Positions 45,601-58,124 are shown, numbered from the stretch's first letter. The stretch is DNA of 64,000 nucleotides from Scytalidium lignicola (GCA_002812745.2 NCSJ02000083.1:80257-144256), one strand, 5' to 3'. Notes: generated by a model from the sequence alone, not told the origin. Made by a program: numbers and translations.

Positions 45601-46418
45601 CTAAAATAGACAACCCCACAAAGGAAGATGGGATTTGGTATCTGCAATTGCCATCTCGTATAGACTAAACCAAGTGCAATAACCTCTCTCGTACATAGCC
45701 TTAAATGCCTATTTATTTGGACGGACCGCATCCTCCATGACGTGAACACAGATGCTGCGACTCGAAAGCTTTGACTCATGTCTATTTCTATCTATATCTA
45801 TGTCTTATAGGTGTAGGTATTTTAATTGCTGAGAGGCCTAGCACGACGACAAATAAAGCCCGTGCTCGCACTAGATTAGCCCCGGGCCCGGGCCGCCTTC
45901 TCGAATCGCAAACTCGTTCCATGAAGTGCCTGAGCGTGCCTAGTGCAGCTAGTCACCGTGGAACCATGCAGATCGTGGCAATCGAAGTAACCGTAATTAA
46001 TCCAAAACAAGGGCCACACTTGTCGGCACGATCTTCAGTCTTATCTTACAGTCAACATCCACGTCGTTGAACCTTGACTTGGTCGGTGTACAGTGCAGTA
46101 CAGTACAGCAACTGAACGGTTTCTTGAATAAGCCAAGCGTGCGGCAAACTCAAAGACCAAGCTGTCATCTAGGTGATAGTAATCAGGCCAAGAATTGGAG
46201 GCTAACACGGTACTAATATGATACAGTATGAAGGGTTCGAATTCGATGCTCCCTAACTCATCCTCTGCCACACTCAGCCCAGTAGGGCGTAGCTTGCCCC
46301 GCTAGAATCTAACTAACATTAGGCGGGGTTGAGATCATCTAACCCTATTAGAATTAGCCGACATCGTCCTTTTGTTTACTCCACGTCTTTATCATGTCCA
46401 GCTTCCTTGGTAACAAAG
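45601..46418. other. Divergent region between accessory genes
   Basis: This holds the probable first exon of the minus-strand gene (about 45750-45779), a CCCGGGCCCGGG palindrome near 45882 and a GTACAGTGCAGTACAGTACAG cluster at about 46087. A frame extending upstream from 46419 to a TTG at 46329 is not a likely start. Confidence 0.4.
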
Positions 46419-48729
46419 ATGTCATCCGACAATCTTCAAGAACAGCTACGCTTAGCTCTTGAAAGCTTCGAGCGAGAACGGAAACGTGCCGAAGAAGCAA
46501 TCGCAGGACGCAACCTAGCTGATCAGCGCGCTGAGCGAGAACGAACGCGTGCCGAGGAGGCAGAACAGCGCACACGTAAAACCACTCTCACGGAGTACCT
46601 CGATCTTTGCCATACCTATCTTTTCCAATCAGTATCTGTTCAGACCGACAAGTCCCTTAGCACCCAAGGGGATATTACGAGTCCAAAGGACAAACTCCGC
46701 CCCGACCGGCTCCGTCCATGGAACGATTTCCTCGCCATTCAACAAGATACCCAGGGACGGCTTCAATCAGCATATGCAGACCATGATAAACAGAGGGTTT
46801 TTGAAAACCTTGCTTTTATAGAGGGACTTGGCAGGAGAGTGGCTTCGCGGAAAGTGGCCAGTGAGGGAGATCTTGCAAATCTTCAAAGAGAGACTATAGA
46901 AACCCCCGTTGCCTCTATCATCGGCCATTTGCAATCCCTCGATGCTGTGCAGGATGAGTTTACGCTTGGTGATGGCATCTTCTTCGACAATCACCCTAAC
47001 GCACTAAGCGATGCGGCGGAAGAAGTCTCCCAGCGACTCGAAAACTTACAAACCTTTACACCTATTCGTGCGATACCCTCCTTCAGCGGTCTACGAGCAA
47101 ATCAGATCTGCGTCTACACAGCTGCAGAAGATGATGACACGCCTCGCAAGCTTGCGTTCGTAGTCGAATACAAAGCACCACAAACTCACTCTTGCTAGTC
47201 TTCGTCTTGGACTTCGGGAGATGGACATCAAATCAGTCATCGATCGTGACTTGGTGCCATCTGCTGAAAACCCCGAAAACTTTCAATATCATGCAGATCA
47301 GCTAGTAGCATCCGTAATAACACAGACCTTCTCGTATATGATTCAAGGTGGGACGCAATACGGTTATATTACCACGGGTGAAGCTTTTATTTTTCTTCGC
47401 ATCAAAATTGATGATCCTAGAACAGTGTATTATCACCTGGCTGAGCCCGGCACCGATGTAATTGCACAGAAGGAAGCAAGTCAAGGCTTTGTACATCGTA
47501 CTGCAATCAGCCAGATCTTGGCTTTTAGTCTGCTGGCATTAGAGTCGGCGCAAGAGAACCAAAGATGGCTTCAGAAGGATATAGATACCCTCGATACTTG
47601 GCAGGTAGATTACGAAGCCATTCTTCGTGCAATACCGGATAGTGTACGACAGTCTCCACCCGATTCCGAATACCATCCAGAAACATGTACCCCAGTGAGC
47701 CGCTTCACCATGGGCCTTCGCCCAAGGAAGCTTCCTACTAACGCATGCCGTCCTCCGTCTGCGCTGACCTTCGATGACGATCAGAACTCGCCTTATGGGT
47801 CCGATCACGAGTCTCCTCCTAATACACCTACTCGACCTCCTGGCCGTGTGCATAGCCGTCAAAACCGAGAGGCTCGTCCTACACGCGGTTCAAAGCCATC
47901 TCAACACGGAAGGCAAAGACGATCATTCTGTACACAACAGTGCATAAAAGGACTCGTGGAAGGGGGATATCTGGATTCTTCATGTCCTAATGTGGCAGAT
48001 CATCGTGGGAACTGGCACGAGAACAACAAACACCGACTCAATTGCAAAACATTCCTCATTCTTCTACACAAACAGCTCCAATTGAATCGAGATGACGACT
48101 GCTATCCATTAGGCAGACAAGGTGCTCGCAGTGCCTTATTTAAACTCACACTAACTTCACACGGTTACACTGTAGCGGCAAAAGGGACAGTGGCAGCCTT
48201 TGTGAAGGATCTTCAACATGAGCGTCAGGTCTACCAACACTTGATGGCTATCCAAGGCATTTGCGTACCGGTTTGCCTAGGAACTCTAGATCTTGCTCGT
48301 CCTTACTACTACGACATCGGAGTGCTAATCGTGCATATGATGATTCTCTCATGGGCTGGACAAAGCTTGGATGATGGCAAAATCTTGAATCGCATAGATC
48401 GGAAGATGTTGGATGTCATGGTAACGCGTTCAATCGAAGACATCCATCGCGCTGGGGTATTGCATAAAGATGCACGATCAGCTAATATGTTGTGGAACCA
48501 AGAGACAGGAAGAGTTATGTTGATTGACTTCGAGCGATCGGAAATATTGACAGGTTTTCGGCAAGCTCTTGCGAAGAGCTCTCCAAATCGGAAGAGGAAG
48601 CGGTTTTTATCGGAGGAGCAAATCTTGAGCAAAATGGCCACTAATCCCACAGAAATAACACAAGTCAACTCACGATTTATGAATGAGATATCGAACGCGC
48701 GAATGGATGTTACTCGGCGGCAAGGCTGA
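46419..48729 (+). pseudogene. FunK1-like protein kinase gene with one frameshift
   Basis: ATG at 46419 starts MSSDNLQEQLRLAL and a charged coiled coil (ERERKRAEEAIAGRN). The frame reads to VVEYKAP, then stops at 47198. The next frame, from before 47221, continues exactly as the family should, through LASLRLGLREMDIKSVIDRDLVP to 48729. One lost CA in a CACACA run near 47183 explains the shift. The C-terminal half is kinase-like: catalytic loop HKDARSANMLW (HxDxxxxN) and MLIDFERSE replacing DFG, as in fungal FunK1 kinases. The glycine loop is weak. It may be a recent pseudogene or a sequencing error in an intact gene. Confidence 0.72.
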
Positions 48730-49928
48730 TAATAAGATTATTTGCAGCGATTTGTCCCTTGCTGGTGTTCTCCAATCTCATTATGCGAAAGATTCCAGAA
48801 AGTTACTGAAATCACGATACAGACATGAAGGTAAGAAATATAAGATTATTACTATGTGTACTATATATTTCAATATAACTAATATTTCCAGAATGAGGAA
48901 AGACTGATCTTGCCGTCTCGAGTTTGTTAGAGGTGATGCAGCTGAATGAGATGGGAAGGTGGACGAGAGTTATCGTGGTGACTTGTGAGATTTTACAGGC
49001 CGTGATATATGAGGNCGACCCTGCTAGTAGATATTCATTGATGGAAGTAGTCAGGCTATCCTCAACTATCCTCAACTATCCTCAACCTGACCACTTCCGA
49101 GACACTAATTGATGCTGAGCGTCAATATGCAGCCAGCGAAGTGGTTGGCCGCAATACATATACGGTATTATGGAGATCTAACGGTTGCAACGACGCAGAC
49201 TTCTATTCGGTTACATTGGTTGACCTCAACTTGCCTAGCTAAACATTGGTGAATGACTTCCACGCTTCGATACAACAACGAGGGAGCTCATCTCCAACGA
49301 ACGATACCTCATCGAGAGAGATTAAAGACTGCTGGTAGAATTGATATTCATACAGAGAATACATCATCAACAGTCCCTCCTTTTTCTATAGTCTTGACCT
49401 TGACGTCGATTCACGAATAGGCCATATTCACTGTTTGGCTAGAACATATATTTGAGGTTAATTAGAGGATAATGTTAGGGGCGAACGATTGAACAGCTTT
49501 ACTGTTCGGCTAGGCTCTAATACCAACTCAAAATTTCGTATTTTTATAATTAATATTAGTATAAAATAGCTAAAAGATTTCAATCAAACGAATGATTATT
49601 AAATATTTCGTAAACAATGTTAGATTCAAGCGGGATGTCCGATAAGTCTGAACCTGAATTTCGCGCAAAGAAGTTCCTGTGGCTGGTGAGCTCTTGGCAG
49701 TTGACGCGTACAACGTTGATGGAAATACTCTTCCGTCCGCATCATCCTTATTATGGATATTTCAGCAGCGTAAGCGTCCAGAGCTAAAAGGTAGGTTCTC
49801 CAAGGTAGATGACTTTTCTTTTATCTGTAATCTCAACCGTCCGTTTATTATCATGCGTTCTCTGCTCTAGTCCCTCTACTTCCAAGTCTCTCTTTTAAGC
49901 AGCCTCATGTTCAGTGTTCTCAAATAGG
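48730..49928. other. Intergenic region
   Basis: No gene is supported. N49015 and a three-copy 10-bp repeat are present. AT-rich around 49500-49620. Confidence 0.4.
49056..49085 (+). repeat. Three tandem copies of CTATCCTCAA
   Basis: A perfect 10-bp unit is repeated three times in non-coding DNA, downstream of the kinase-like gene. Confidence 0.9.
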
Positions 49929-51251
49929 ATGGGTTTCTCTGACCGATTCTGGGGATATTCCAAACTCTATACATCCGAGGTCGATTCTGAACAGGATGGA
50001 CCGTTACTAGCTGAAGGCAAAGCTGCTGCTGTGCCTCGACGGCGCCCGTCTCTGCGATACATAATCCTCATTCCCCTCCTGGCCGTCGTTTTCTTCGTAG
50101 GTTTCTCACTGGGAATATTTCTAGACCTTGAGCAACTACCACTCTCGAAATCAGCAGTCAAGACAGACCAAATATCGCGATGTACGAACCCGGTGATACG
50201 GAGAGAGTGGCGGAGTTTGAGCACTCAGGAAAAGGACGTGTACCTTGGTGCTGTGCAGTGTCTAAGCAGGCTGCCGTCAAAAATCAACCCAGATAGCACA
50301 TTACATGACGATTTTGCGTGGGTTCATAGTCGCTTCAGGAAATCTTGTTAGTTTCTTCTATCCCAAGGATAAATTCTTTCCAGAAAATTTTAACTAATGG
50401 AGATGACAACACAGCCCATAATAGTGCCGCATTCCTTGCATGGCATAGATATTTCCTTCACCTCTACGAGACCACTTTGCGCGAACGATGTAGTTACAAT
50501 GGTCACATGCCGTAAGTCCTCAGAACATCGTTGAGTTTGCTTTTGCTGAGTGGATTCGCCATAAAGATATTGGGATTGGTCTCTAGACTGGGAGTCCCTC
50601 TTCGCTTCTCCTGTTTTCTCCAACACACACGGTTTCGGTAGCAATGGCAATCTCTCTCTTCCACCAACTCTGAACTTTGGTACCTGCGTCACTGAGGGAC
50701 CCTTCGCCGGCCTGACACTCTCGTTTGCGGGCCAGGAAACAAAACGACACTGTCTGAGTCGGGGGTTCCAAGATGAAGGCCTGAGAGGATATTCAGGCGA
50801 GGGAGTTAGCCCTGCCGCTCTCGAAGAAGTATTGTCAAAAAACGATTATGTTAGTTTCTTCAGTGCTCTTGAGGAGGGACCACATGATACCATTCCGAAT
50901 ATGATTCGCGGGGATTTCTGGCTCCTTACAGCTCCAAATGGTTCGTCCATTTTCTTTTCTTTTTGCCTTCTCTCCCCATACCGTGAATCCGTCTTGGAAA
51001 CTCAACTGATCTGACAAATAGAACCGACTTTCTTCCTCCATCACGGCATGCTAGACAGATTATGGTGGATGTGGCAGCAGCAGGACCCAGAGAACCGGCT
51101 GCGGCAATATATTGGTCCTGCATATAACGGCTCTATGGTTGCAGCGTCACTGCATGATGAGCTGGAGATGGGGCCGTTTGCGAAGGCAGTGCACGCTCAC
51201 GATCTTGTTGATACTCAGGCTGGAATTTTGTGTTATAGATACCAAGGTTGA
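49929..51251 (+). CDS. Tyrosinase-like type 3 copper protein, membrane anchored
   Basis: It is probably a copper oxidase of phenols or of a secondary-metabolite precursor. Four exons (49929-50346, 50415-50511, 50567-50940, 51022-51251) give 372 residues. The N-terminus has a basic stretch RRRPSLRY followed by one membrane helix (IILIPLLAVVFFVGFSLGIF), so a type II anchor or signal anchor is likely. Next come CTNPVIRREWRSLS and a CuA site with three histidines (WVHSRF, SHNSAAF, WHRYFLHLYE), then PYWDWSLDW. CuB reads GPHDTIPNMI and FFLHHGMLDRLWWMWQQ. The usual HxxxH has proline in place of the second histidine. The start at 49929 is the first in-frame ATG. Confidence 0.87.
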
Positions 51252-51801
51252 AAGTTTAATACATTATTTGTTCAATTATAGTTACAATTTTGTTTTTCGC
51301 GACAGTCTTCGAAATAAAATTTTGTATTCCCATTTCCGAAATCCTTTCAGTAGAATATGATAGTGCCAACAAAGAGACCAAATTTTTCAAAAAGCAGCAT
51401 TAATTCAACTATCCAAGAGTATATACATGCACCAATTAAAAGTCGTATTATTCTGTTCACCGTTTCTATATCTATCTTGGCTGCATAAACATCCTTTCCG
51501 CCACATCCCGGCTAGCGCGGGGAAGCCAGATCTGATAGTGCGTTGTCGTCAATAGATAACNAAAAACACAAACGCCGAAACAAGCAAACACTTTGCACAA
51601 ACGCTCCTCTTGACTCCCTCTCAGCACTTAAAATACCATCTTTTCCTCTCTCCTAGGCGCTCGATCAATCTTCTACAAGATCTACTACACAAAAGATACA
51701 TTCTGTTCCAGCAGATCCATCTGTAATCGACTGCGGGGCAATTATCACGAACAAACTCAACAATCCCCCTCGACTTAGAGATCTACGAAGTGCAAGTCAG
51801 G
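51252..51801. other. Intergenic region
   Basis: This is the promoter and leader of the HD-domain gene. N51561 lies before an A run. No gene is seen. Confidence 0.5.
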
Positions 51802-52796
51802 ATGACTGCCAGTACGGATACCAATGGTGTTGCTGGTGAGTGTTTAAAATGTGAGCGATGGTCTTTTAGGTCGTATCGCATTAAGAGAGTTATATTTCTC
51901 GACTCACAAAAAGCTTCTTGTTTTGCAAGCCAAACCCCCCATCTCTCTTCTTTTTCTCTGATCTAATATCAAACTCTAACAAGATACAGAACCGAATATT
52001 GCCAACGGCGCTGCTACAAAACAGCAATGGTCCGTCGAGAAAGTAGTAGCAACCCTACCAGGCGGTTTACCAGTGACAGACTCAGAGTCACCAGTGCCAT
52101 TCTTCCACATGCTCGAGCGATTAAAAACCACCAAGCGAGAAGGATGGAGAAGATTCGGGATAGACAGGTGCGTTCATTACTTATAATCGAGATGGCCCCT
52201 ACCTGTATATACTAACATCGTCTAGAGGCGAGTCCATCTCCGACCACATGTACCGCATGTCCCTAATCACCCTCTTCGCACCGCCTGCGCTGGCAAGTAA
52301 CCTCAACATCCCACACTGCACGAAGATGGCGCTCGTCCATGACATGGCAGAAGCCCTAGTCGGCGACATAACACCCCTCGACGGCGTCCCCAAACCGGAG
52401 AAATCTCGTCGCGAAGAGACAACAATGGCCTATTTTACCAACTCCCTCCTAGGTCGGGTCAACGGCGGGATCCAAGGCAAAGAACTCGCGGCAATATGGA
52501 GGGAGTACGAAGACAGCGAGACATTGGAGGCTAAATTTGTGCATGATGTGGATAAGATCGAGTTGATTCTGCAGATGATGGAGTATGAGCGTGCGAGTGG
52601 GGGAAAGTTGGATTTGGGAGAGTTTAGCTGGGTCGCGAAGAAGATCGAGTTGGAGGAGGTGAAGGAGTGGGCTGCGGAGGTGCTGAAGGAACGGGAGGAG
52701 TTTTGGGCGGGGAAGAAGCACAATGCGCCATTATTGGAACAAGGAGAGGGGATTGATCAGAAGTTTAAGACACATGAGGAGTATTACAGCAAGTAA
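51802..52796 (+). CDS. HD-domain 5'-deoxynucleotidase (HDDC2/YGK1-like)
   Basis: It is a metal-dependent phosphohydrolase of the YfbR/HDDC2 group, predicted to dephosphorylate deoxynucleoside 5'-monophosphates. Three exons (51802-51835, 51984-52167, 52226-52796) encode 262 residues. Before intron 2 lies SPVPFFHMLERLKTTKREGWRRFGI. Then the HD motif set follows: SISDHMYRMSLI (first His), ALVHDMAEALVGDITP (HD pair), and FVHDVDKIELILQMMEYE (distal Asp). The first exon has only 11 codons and is low-complexity. No targeting signal is clear. Confidence 0.92.
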
Positions 52797-53815
52797 TAGG
52801 TCTGAGGGAGAGATCATATTGAAGAGGGAAGCACGAGCTTTTCCTTTTCGAATTTTTTGTGCGCGTTCATATATAATGCACAACTCTTTTTTGTTTTTAT
52901 TTATTTGATGTTGAGATTACAATAGCATTGGCGCTGGCATCAGAGAATGCTGCAATTTAGCCATAGATACAGGTCTCAGGACCACATCAGGGCGCTCTGG
53001 CAAGCAAATAGACTTTTCCCTTCCTCTTTAGACATCAAATGCTTTTCTGATTTGGAGATCTAATCTCCAGGCGCTCAATCGAAGGTGGTGCTNAAAAAAG
53101 AAAAAAAGAACATGGACAAACCACAATACAATAAGTTAGCACCAGCATTTCAAATCCCCAGCAAAAGAACAATAGCCTGATNAAAAAGTCAGTTCATCAT
53201 TAGGAGATTCTATTTTTTAAATCATGCAACCAATAATAACCTCTTCGTATCATAATCAGACTGTAACATCTCACCCGTTCTTATCGCGCACCTGCACCCA
53301 GCCCTTTGTTTTTATTTTCACCGTACACAATCCCTTCCCCACCCTTTGCCGGGGGCAACCACGAAGCGGAGACAGAAAATGCTGCAAACACTTTAAGGAT
53401 CCGTCGAGTCCCAGTCACCGCCTTTCGACACGACCCCGAGGATTTATTGAGACCCTTAAATTTCAAACTGTGACCCAGCACCAATTATTCCAGGTNAAAA
53501 AAAAAGAGAAGAAAAAAGGGTCCTCTATCTCGTTTTTTCCCCGGTAGATTCGTTCTTTATCGCGACTGCCTCTGCGCTGTGTCCTGTACACGTGTGTGCT
53601 GCAGAGAGGTAGCCTTGCGCAACAGCCTCGGCGGCGTGACGAGATCCTGAGCTATTCACGCATCCATTCCATCCCAGAGCAGGGCGAAAGCCAGCTGACG
53701 ACGACAAAAAAAAAGAAGCAGCTAGCTACAAAGACAGAAAGTTTTACCTCCAACACCGCATTAGCCAACTCCTCTTTCTTCATCTCTATCGCTATCAATA
53801 AGCACTCATGCGCCG
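52797..53815. other. Intergenic region with long leader
   Basis: This contains N53093, N53182 and N53496, each before an A run, and CT-rich sequence leading to the ATG at 53816. Frames at 53224-54069 look like shadows. Confidence 0.45.
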
Positions 53816-55369
53816 ATGCCAATGATGACTTCTCCATCGCGCAGCTCCATTCCAGGAGCCTTCCGCCTCGATACCTTCCAGGACCGAGGCGCTCTTCCAC
53901 GCCTCAGCGGCGCAAAATCCCATATCTTCCAACCACCTCACACACCCTCGGCCTCAGCCTCTTCTTCGCTCTACCTCACGCACTCGATGGGCAGTCTCAT
54001 CTCAGACAGTACCACCGATGGCCGGTCATCCAACACGGGCAGGAAGCGCAATCACACCGACTACTCTAACGAGAGCTATGCTACTCCCGGGTCAATTACT
54101 ACTGCTACCAACGGGTCTGGGGAGGAGTGGGGCATGAATAGCATGAGCATGGAGCTGGATTCACCTATGCCCTTCGTGAATACGAGGTATCGGCTTGCTG
54201 GCGGGATGGATACGCCGACACTTGCTGAAGCTGCTGCCGTGGAGCGGGATCTGCGCGGCAGCGAATATGCTGATGGACACTACCGCACGGAACTTGGTGG
54301 ACGAGTCGGAGGAGGATTCGGCGAGCATAGCTCAGGCAGTTTACTAGATGAGATACCTAGGGACGGTAATGGCCGGTCTAGAATACCCGTTATGAGACAG
54401 CAAAGCAGCGAAGGATGGAGCAAGGTAGCGTTGGATATCGTCGGTGGAGTTGTGGGCAAAGTATGGGAGTTCTGCAAGTCGAGTGCGTTTCCATTTCGAG
54501 GATTCCATGCTGGTGGTGGTCGAGGTTACGATGTGAAGCCATCGTCGTCTGACGTCGATATATCAGCGACAACGGTACCAGGAGATAGCTTCTGGGGATC
54601 GGAGAAGCTGCCCTGCTACCCTGGAATGGGTGCACTTGAGAGGGAAGCTACAGTCGTACCCGGCATGTTTCCTGAGGAGCGCTTCACGAATGATTACATC
54701 CACCGCCCTGAGACACCACTAGATGACACTCCAGCCCGAGCACCGAAGCGGAGGCAGGTGAGCAACCCTACGGATGAGATAACAAAGAACTGGGTAGTCG
54801 TCCCTCCCTCAGCTCCATCTCCTAAACTTATCTCCCATTCGCGTCTCCCCCAACCACGACAAACAACATCGCGATATAGTCTCCCTACAGCTTCAAGCGC
54901 AAGCCGTCGTTCTACTCCAGCTCGTCCTGCATCACGTGCCGGTTCAGCAATCTCTATTAGTGTAGGTACCAGGAGAGTAGGTCTCACGTCAAGAGTTTCA
55001 CACGCTGGATCACCAGCATTGCAATCCTACCGCGGAGCATCATTTGCACCAGCCCGATCGCCCACGACTGCCCAAGGGCGATCTCGCAGCAGTACCTTAA
55101 CAAGTCCCAGTCTTCGTGCTGCAGCTACTTCGGGAACGGCGGCAGCTGCTGGAATAAACGGAAGTCCCGCATCAATCGAAGCACAAAAATGGGCCGCGAT
55201 GAAGCGGAAGCAGGAACGAGAAGCTGATGAGAGTATCCGTCGTTTGGATGCGCAGCTTAAGGCAATGATACGAGAAGGCAAGGAAGCCTTAGGCACAAAA
55301 ATCGAAGTTGAAATGGAAGAAGACGACATTGAAGATAATCAGCCTGGGATAAGGAAATGGGACTTTTGA
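53816..55369 (+). CDS. Conserved ascomycete protein of unknown function
   Basis: A single exon encodes 517 residues rich in Ser, Pro and Arg. A short structured block lies in the middle (KVALDIVGGVVGKVWEFCKSSAFPFRGFHAGGG). It is followed by a basic, disordered region with many SRxSxPARPASR repeats, suited to phosphorylation. The C-terminus has a predicted helix (EAQKWAAMKRKQEREADES, then RLDAQLKAMIREGKEAL) and ends in acidic MEEDDIEDN. I do not recognise a named family. The layout suggests a nuclear or cytoskeletal scaffold protein, but that is inference. A second in-frame ATG two codons on (MPMM) is an alternative start. Confidence 0.75.
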   Translation: MPMMTSPSRSSIPGAFRLDTFQDRGALPRLSGAKSHIFQPPHTPSASASSSLYLTHSMGSLISDSTTDGRSSNTGRKRNHTDYSNESYATPGSITTATNGSGEEWGMNSMSMELDSPMPFVNTRYRLAGGMDTPTLAEAAAVERDLRGSEYADGHYRTELGGRVGGGFGEHSSGSLLDEIPRDGNGRSRIPVMRQQSSEGWSKVALDIVGGVVGKVWEFCKSSAFPFRGFHAGGGRGYDVKPSSSDVDISATTVPGDSFWGSEKLPCYPGMGALEREATVVPGMFPEERFTNDYIHRPETPLDDTPARAPKRRQVSNPTDEITKNWVVVPPSAPSPKLISHSRLPQPRQTTSRYSLPTASSASRRSTPARPASRAGSAISISVGTRRVGLTSRVSHAGSPALQSYRGASFAPARSPTTAQGRSRSSTLTSPSLRAAATSGTAAAAGINGSPASIEAQKWAAMKRKQEREADESIRRLDAQLKAMIREGKEALGTKIEVEMEEDDIEDNQPGIRKWDF

Positions 55370-58124
55370 TAAACTGTCCACCCTCTGCCAATACGTTGAC
55401 ATGCCTAAGAAGAAGTTTTTCGACGGAGGCGAGCATATCCACATCCACTGATTGTATTACTGCTAGGTATCCCTCTCATTATTTTCTATTCCTCTTTTTA
55501 TAATGTGTAAAATTGTAACGCTCTCTTGATGACTGGAGTTTTTGTTTTTGGGGGAGCACAGCACCCGAATGGGCTTTTTTCTACTTGATTATGGGATTGG
55601 AAAACGTGTTTTTGTCAATTTTCTTGGGGGTTGTTTTTTGTTTTTGCGGACAGACTGAACGAACGAATGAACGTAGCCCATTTATGTATGTGATGATAGC
55701 ACAGATAGGATGCCTCCTTAGGCTTTTGCTAGCCAGGGAGAATTTTTCTTGGTGGAGGTAAAGAATGCAACGATTTGATATCCTTCGAACACTTTTGCTT
55801 CTTGCAATTTTGATAGCCGAAAGTTGAATATTCGTTCCCGGAAGGGATATGCAGTGTATTATGTTTGACCTAACTATTGACAAAGCTGTACTGATCTAGG
55901 CAGTCGGAAAGGGAGAAGAGACAGTCTATTCTACCGCCGTTAGCATTAGATATTGTCGAGTACCATGCCTACCAGTCTTAAAGGGTTGAACAGGAATGGA
56001 GAAAAGACGATTGTGGCCCAGTTGATTGAAGCCTGTAATGCATACAGCTACTGTAGCCCCAAAGTCGATAGAAAAGGAGGCCGTAATGTAATGTCTAAGA
56101 GGAAATAGTAAATCCACTCTCGAATTTTTGCTATTGACTGATCTCACAATTCCCATTCTTCTCTCAGTTCCGCAAATCGTCTCCCGGTTTGCTGTTCTCG
56201 CCAACTCAACCTCATGCATCTATTTGCGGAAGGCACGTCCTCGCATCGCCTCTTTCCATATACCGACCTCGTAGCTCCTTCCTTCTCCTCCACAACTGCC
56301 GCTTCCCATTCTTTTCATTGATCTAGCTTTCGGTAGCTGGTGATCTGGCTCTCGCTCGTAACAAAAGAGAAAATTGCTCAGTGATTGCCGAGTGATCCTG
56401 ATCCTGCTCTTGTTTAGCGTAGTGATCTGGGAAATCCACGCCAACCTGCACGTCTACTTAAGGCCCTCTTCCTCCCTCCCATCCTCCCCTTCTCTTCTCT
56501 TCCCATTCAACAAACACTTTTTCATCAATTCATTCCCCTTCCTTCATTCATCTCTTTACTTTGGTGTCAATCCCCACAGACACCAGGCCAACTGAAGTTA
56601 AGTTGGCATGAATTCAACTTCATCTCCAACATAACTTCAACACCACTTCAGCTTTAAAGTCAACTTTAAAGACAACTGGCCTTTACATCTAGTTAACTTC
56701 AACATTAACCAAATTTCAACAACTCACCTCCTACAATCAACACGCTCCACTGTCCATGGGCAACACGAACACGCCTCACTGCCAACAGGCAATAACACAC
56801 ACTCGCTGCCCATGGGCAGCACCAACCTACATCCCATCTTGGTAAGTTCTTTCGCTCATTTCATCACCGTGACCTCGATGCTGATGTATTTATCCAGGAC
56901 ATATCCATTAGGGAAGTATGCTTCCCTCCCCCCCTTGTGTGGGTGAGGCGAGATGGGCAGGGTGGCCACATCTGCTTTTTGGGTCTGTTTTTTGGGTTGG
57001 CGTTCGGCGTTTTGGCGTTCGGCGTTTGGGTCTGCTTTTTTGCATTTCTGCCACCCTGTCCATCTCCACTAACTGCTAACTACTAACTTGAGAAGGTAGG
57101 CCCCTGGCGACGGAATCACACCTTTTCGTGGTGCCAGGGATAAGTAATCTCCATCTGGAAGTCCAGATGGATGATGAAACCAAGATGATTCCAAAGGTAA
57201 GCAACGAGAATAGATAATAGAAAGATTTCCATATAGATCCTATTTCCAAATATCTTGACTCTTTTTGAAAGACAAAACATGTGATTGCATTTGCTTGATT
57301 CCATATTTAACAGAGATAGGACTTACCCATCTTGGAGGAATTATTCCCTTGATGCCCAGAAAACGTCTTCAAAGAATGAAATCGCCTCATGATTCGAATT
57401 TCGGAAGAATAATTAGAAAAGTTGCTTTGAAACTATAATTAGATGAAGATTTGGGATTTTATGTAGTATCCAAAAAGACAATTGTACACTTAATAGACTG
57501 ACTTCAGTCTCATCATTTCGTGCGGATAACAACCCAAGAGTTCTATTTAAAAGCACATCGAATCGAAAAGCAAACAATATCAGGCACACAGGTGAAAGGG
57601 GGAAATATCCTCATTTACTCAACGTATAAAAAGTGGTCTAGAAAATGTTACGACTAATCCTCTCTGCACTTCCAAGTTCAAGAGTAGCTCAGTTGCCATC
57701 GATCTAGAGGTGGAGAAAATATAATCAGCGACTAGATGATCTTTATGAGTAGGGGCATATAAATGACATGTAGAAATCCAAAGAGTCTGTTCATTGAGAT
57801 ACAGTCTATCAAAAGCTGCTTTAACAGCCATTGATACTTCAGCAATCTAACTTGATGCCATTAATACTACGGTATATATAGTATTGAAAGCTTTCGTGGA
57901 GTTGAAGAAAGGTCACGAAGCTGAGTACGACGTAGACGGGGTCGTTATTTAATGCCTGATGTTCAAGGCGTCGACGCACGACACGTCCTACACCGTCAGT
58001 TACACAATTGTTTACTTTTGACCAATAAATAATAGATGCCCCGCAGAGTCCTTCTAAGTATTTTCACCAACACTCCCAGTTAATACTGGGAGCGTATTAG
58101 TATGGTTATTGTAATTCACCTGAA
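55370..58124. other. 2.7-kb intergenic region with repeats
   Basis: No gene is supported. An AACTTCAAC-type motif recurs about six times in 56590-56720. Imperfect 29-base repeats follow at 56750-56840. GGCGTTCGGCGTTT is doubled near 57000-57030. A hairpin (CCATCTGGA/TCCAGATGG) lies near 57152-57171. An ATG near 56810 is followed by ten codons and a GTAAGT donor, but no continuation is recognised. Confidence 0.35.
56750..56840 (+). repeat. Imperfect 29-bp tandem repeat
   Basis: Three related units contain CCATGGGCAACAC, CCAACAGGCAATAAC and CCATGGGCAGCACC, spaced about 29 bases apart. The units share CACTG/GCTG starts and GGCAA/GGCAG centres. They are not inside a supported gene. Confidence 0.55.

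Noticed and set aside
46225..46260. GGTTCGAATTC resembling a tRNA B box
   Set aside because: No pairing acceptor or anticodon arms can be built around it, and the B-box end does not match the consensus.
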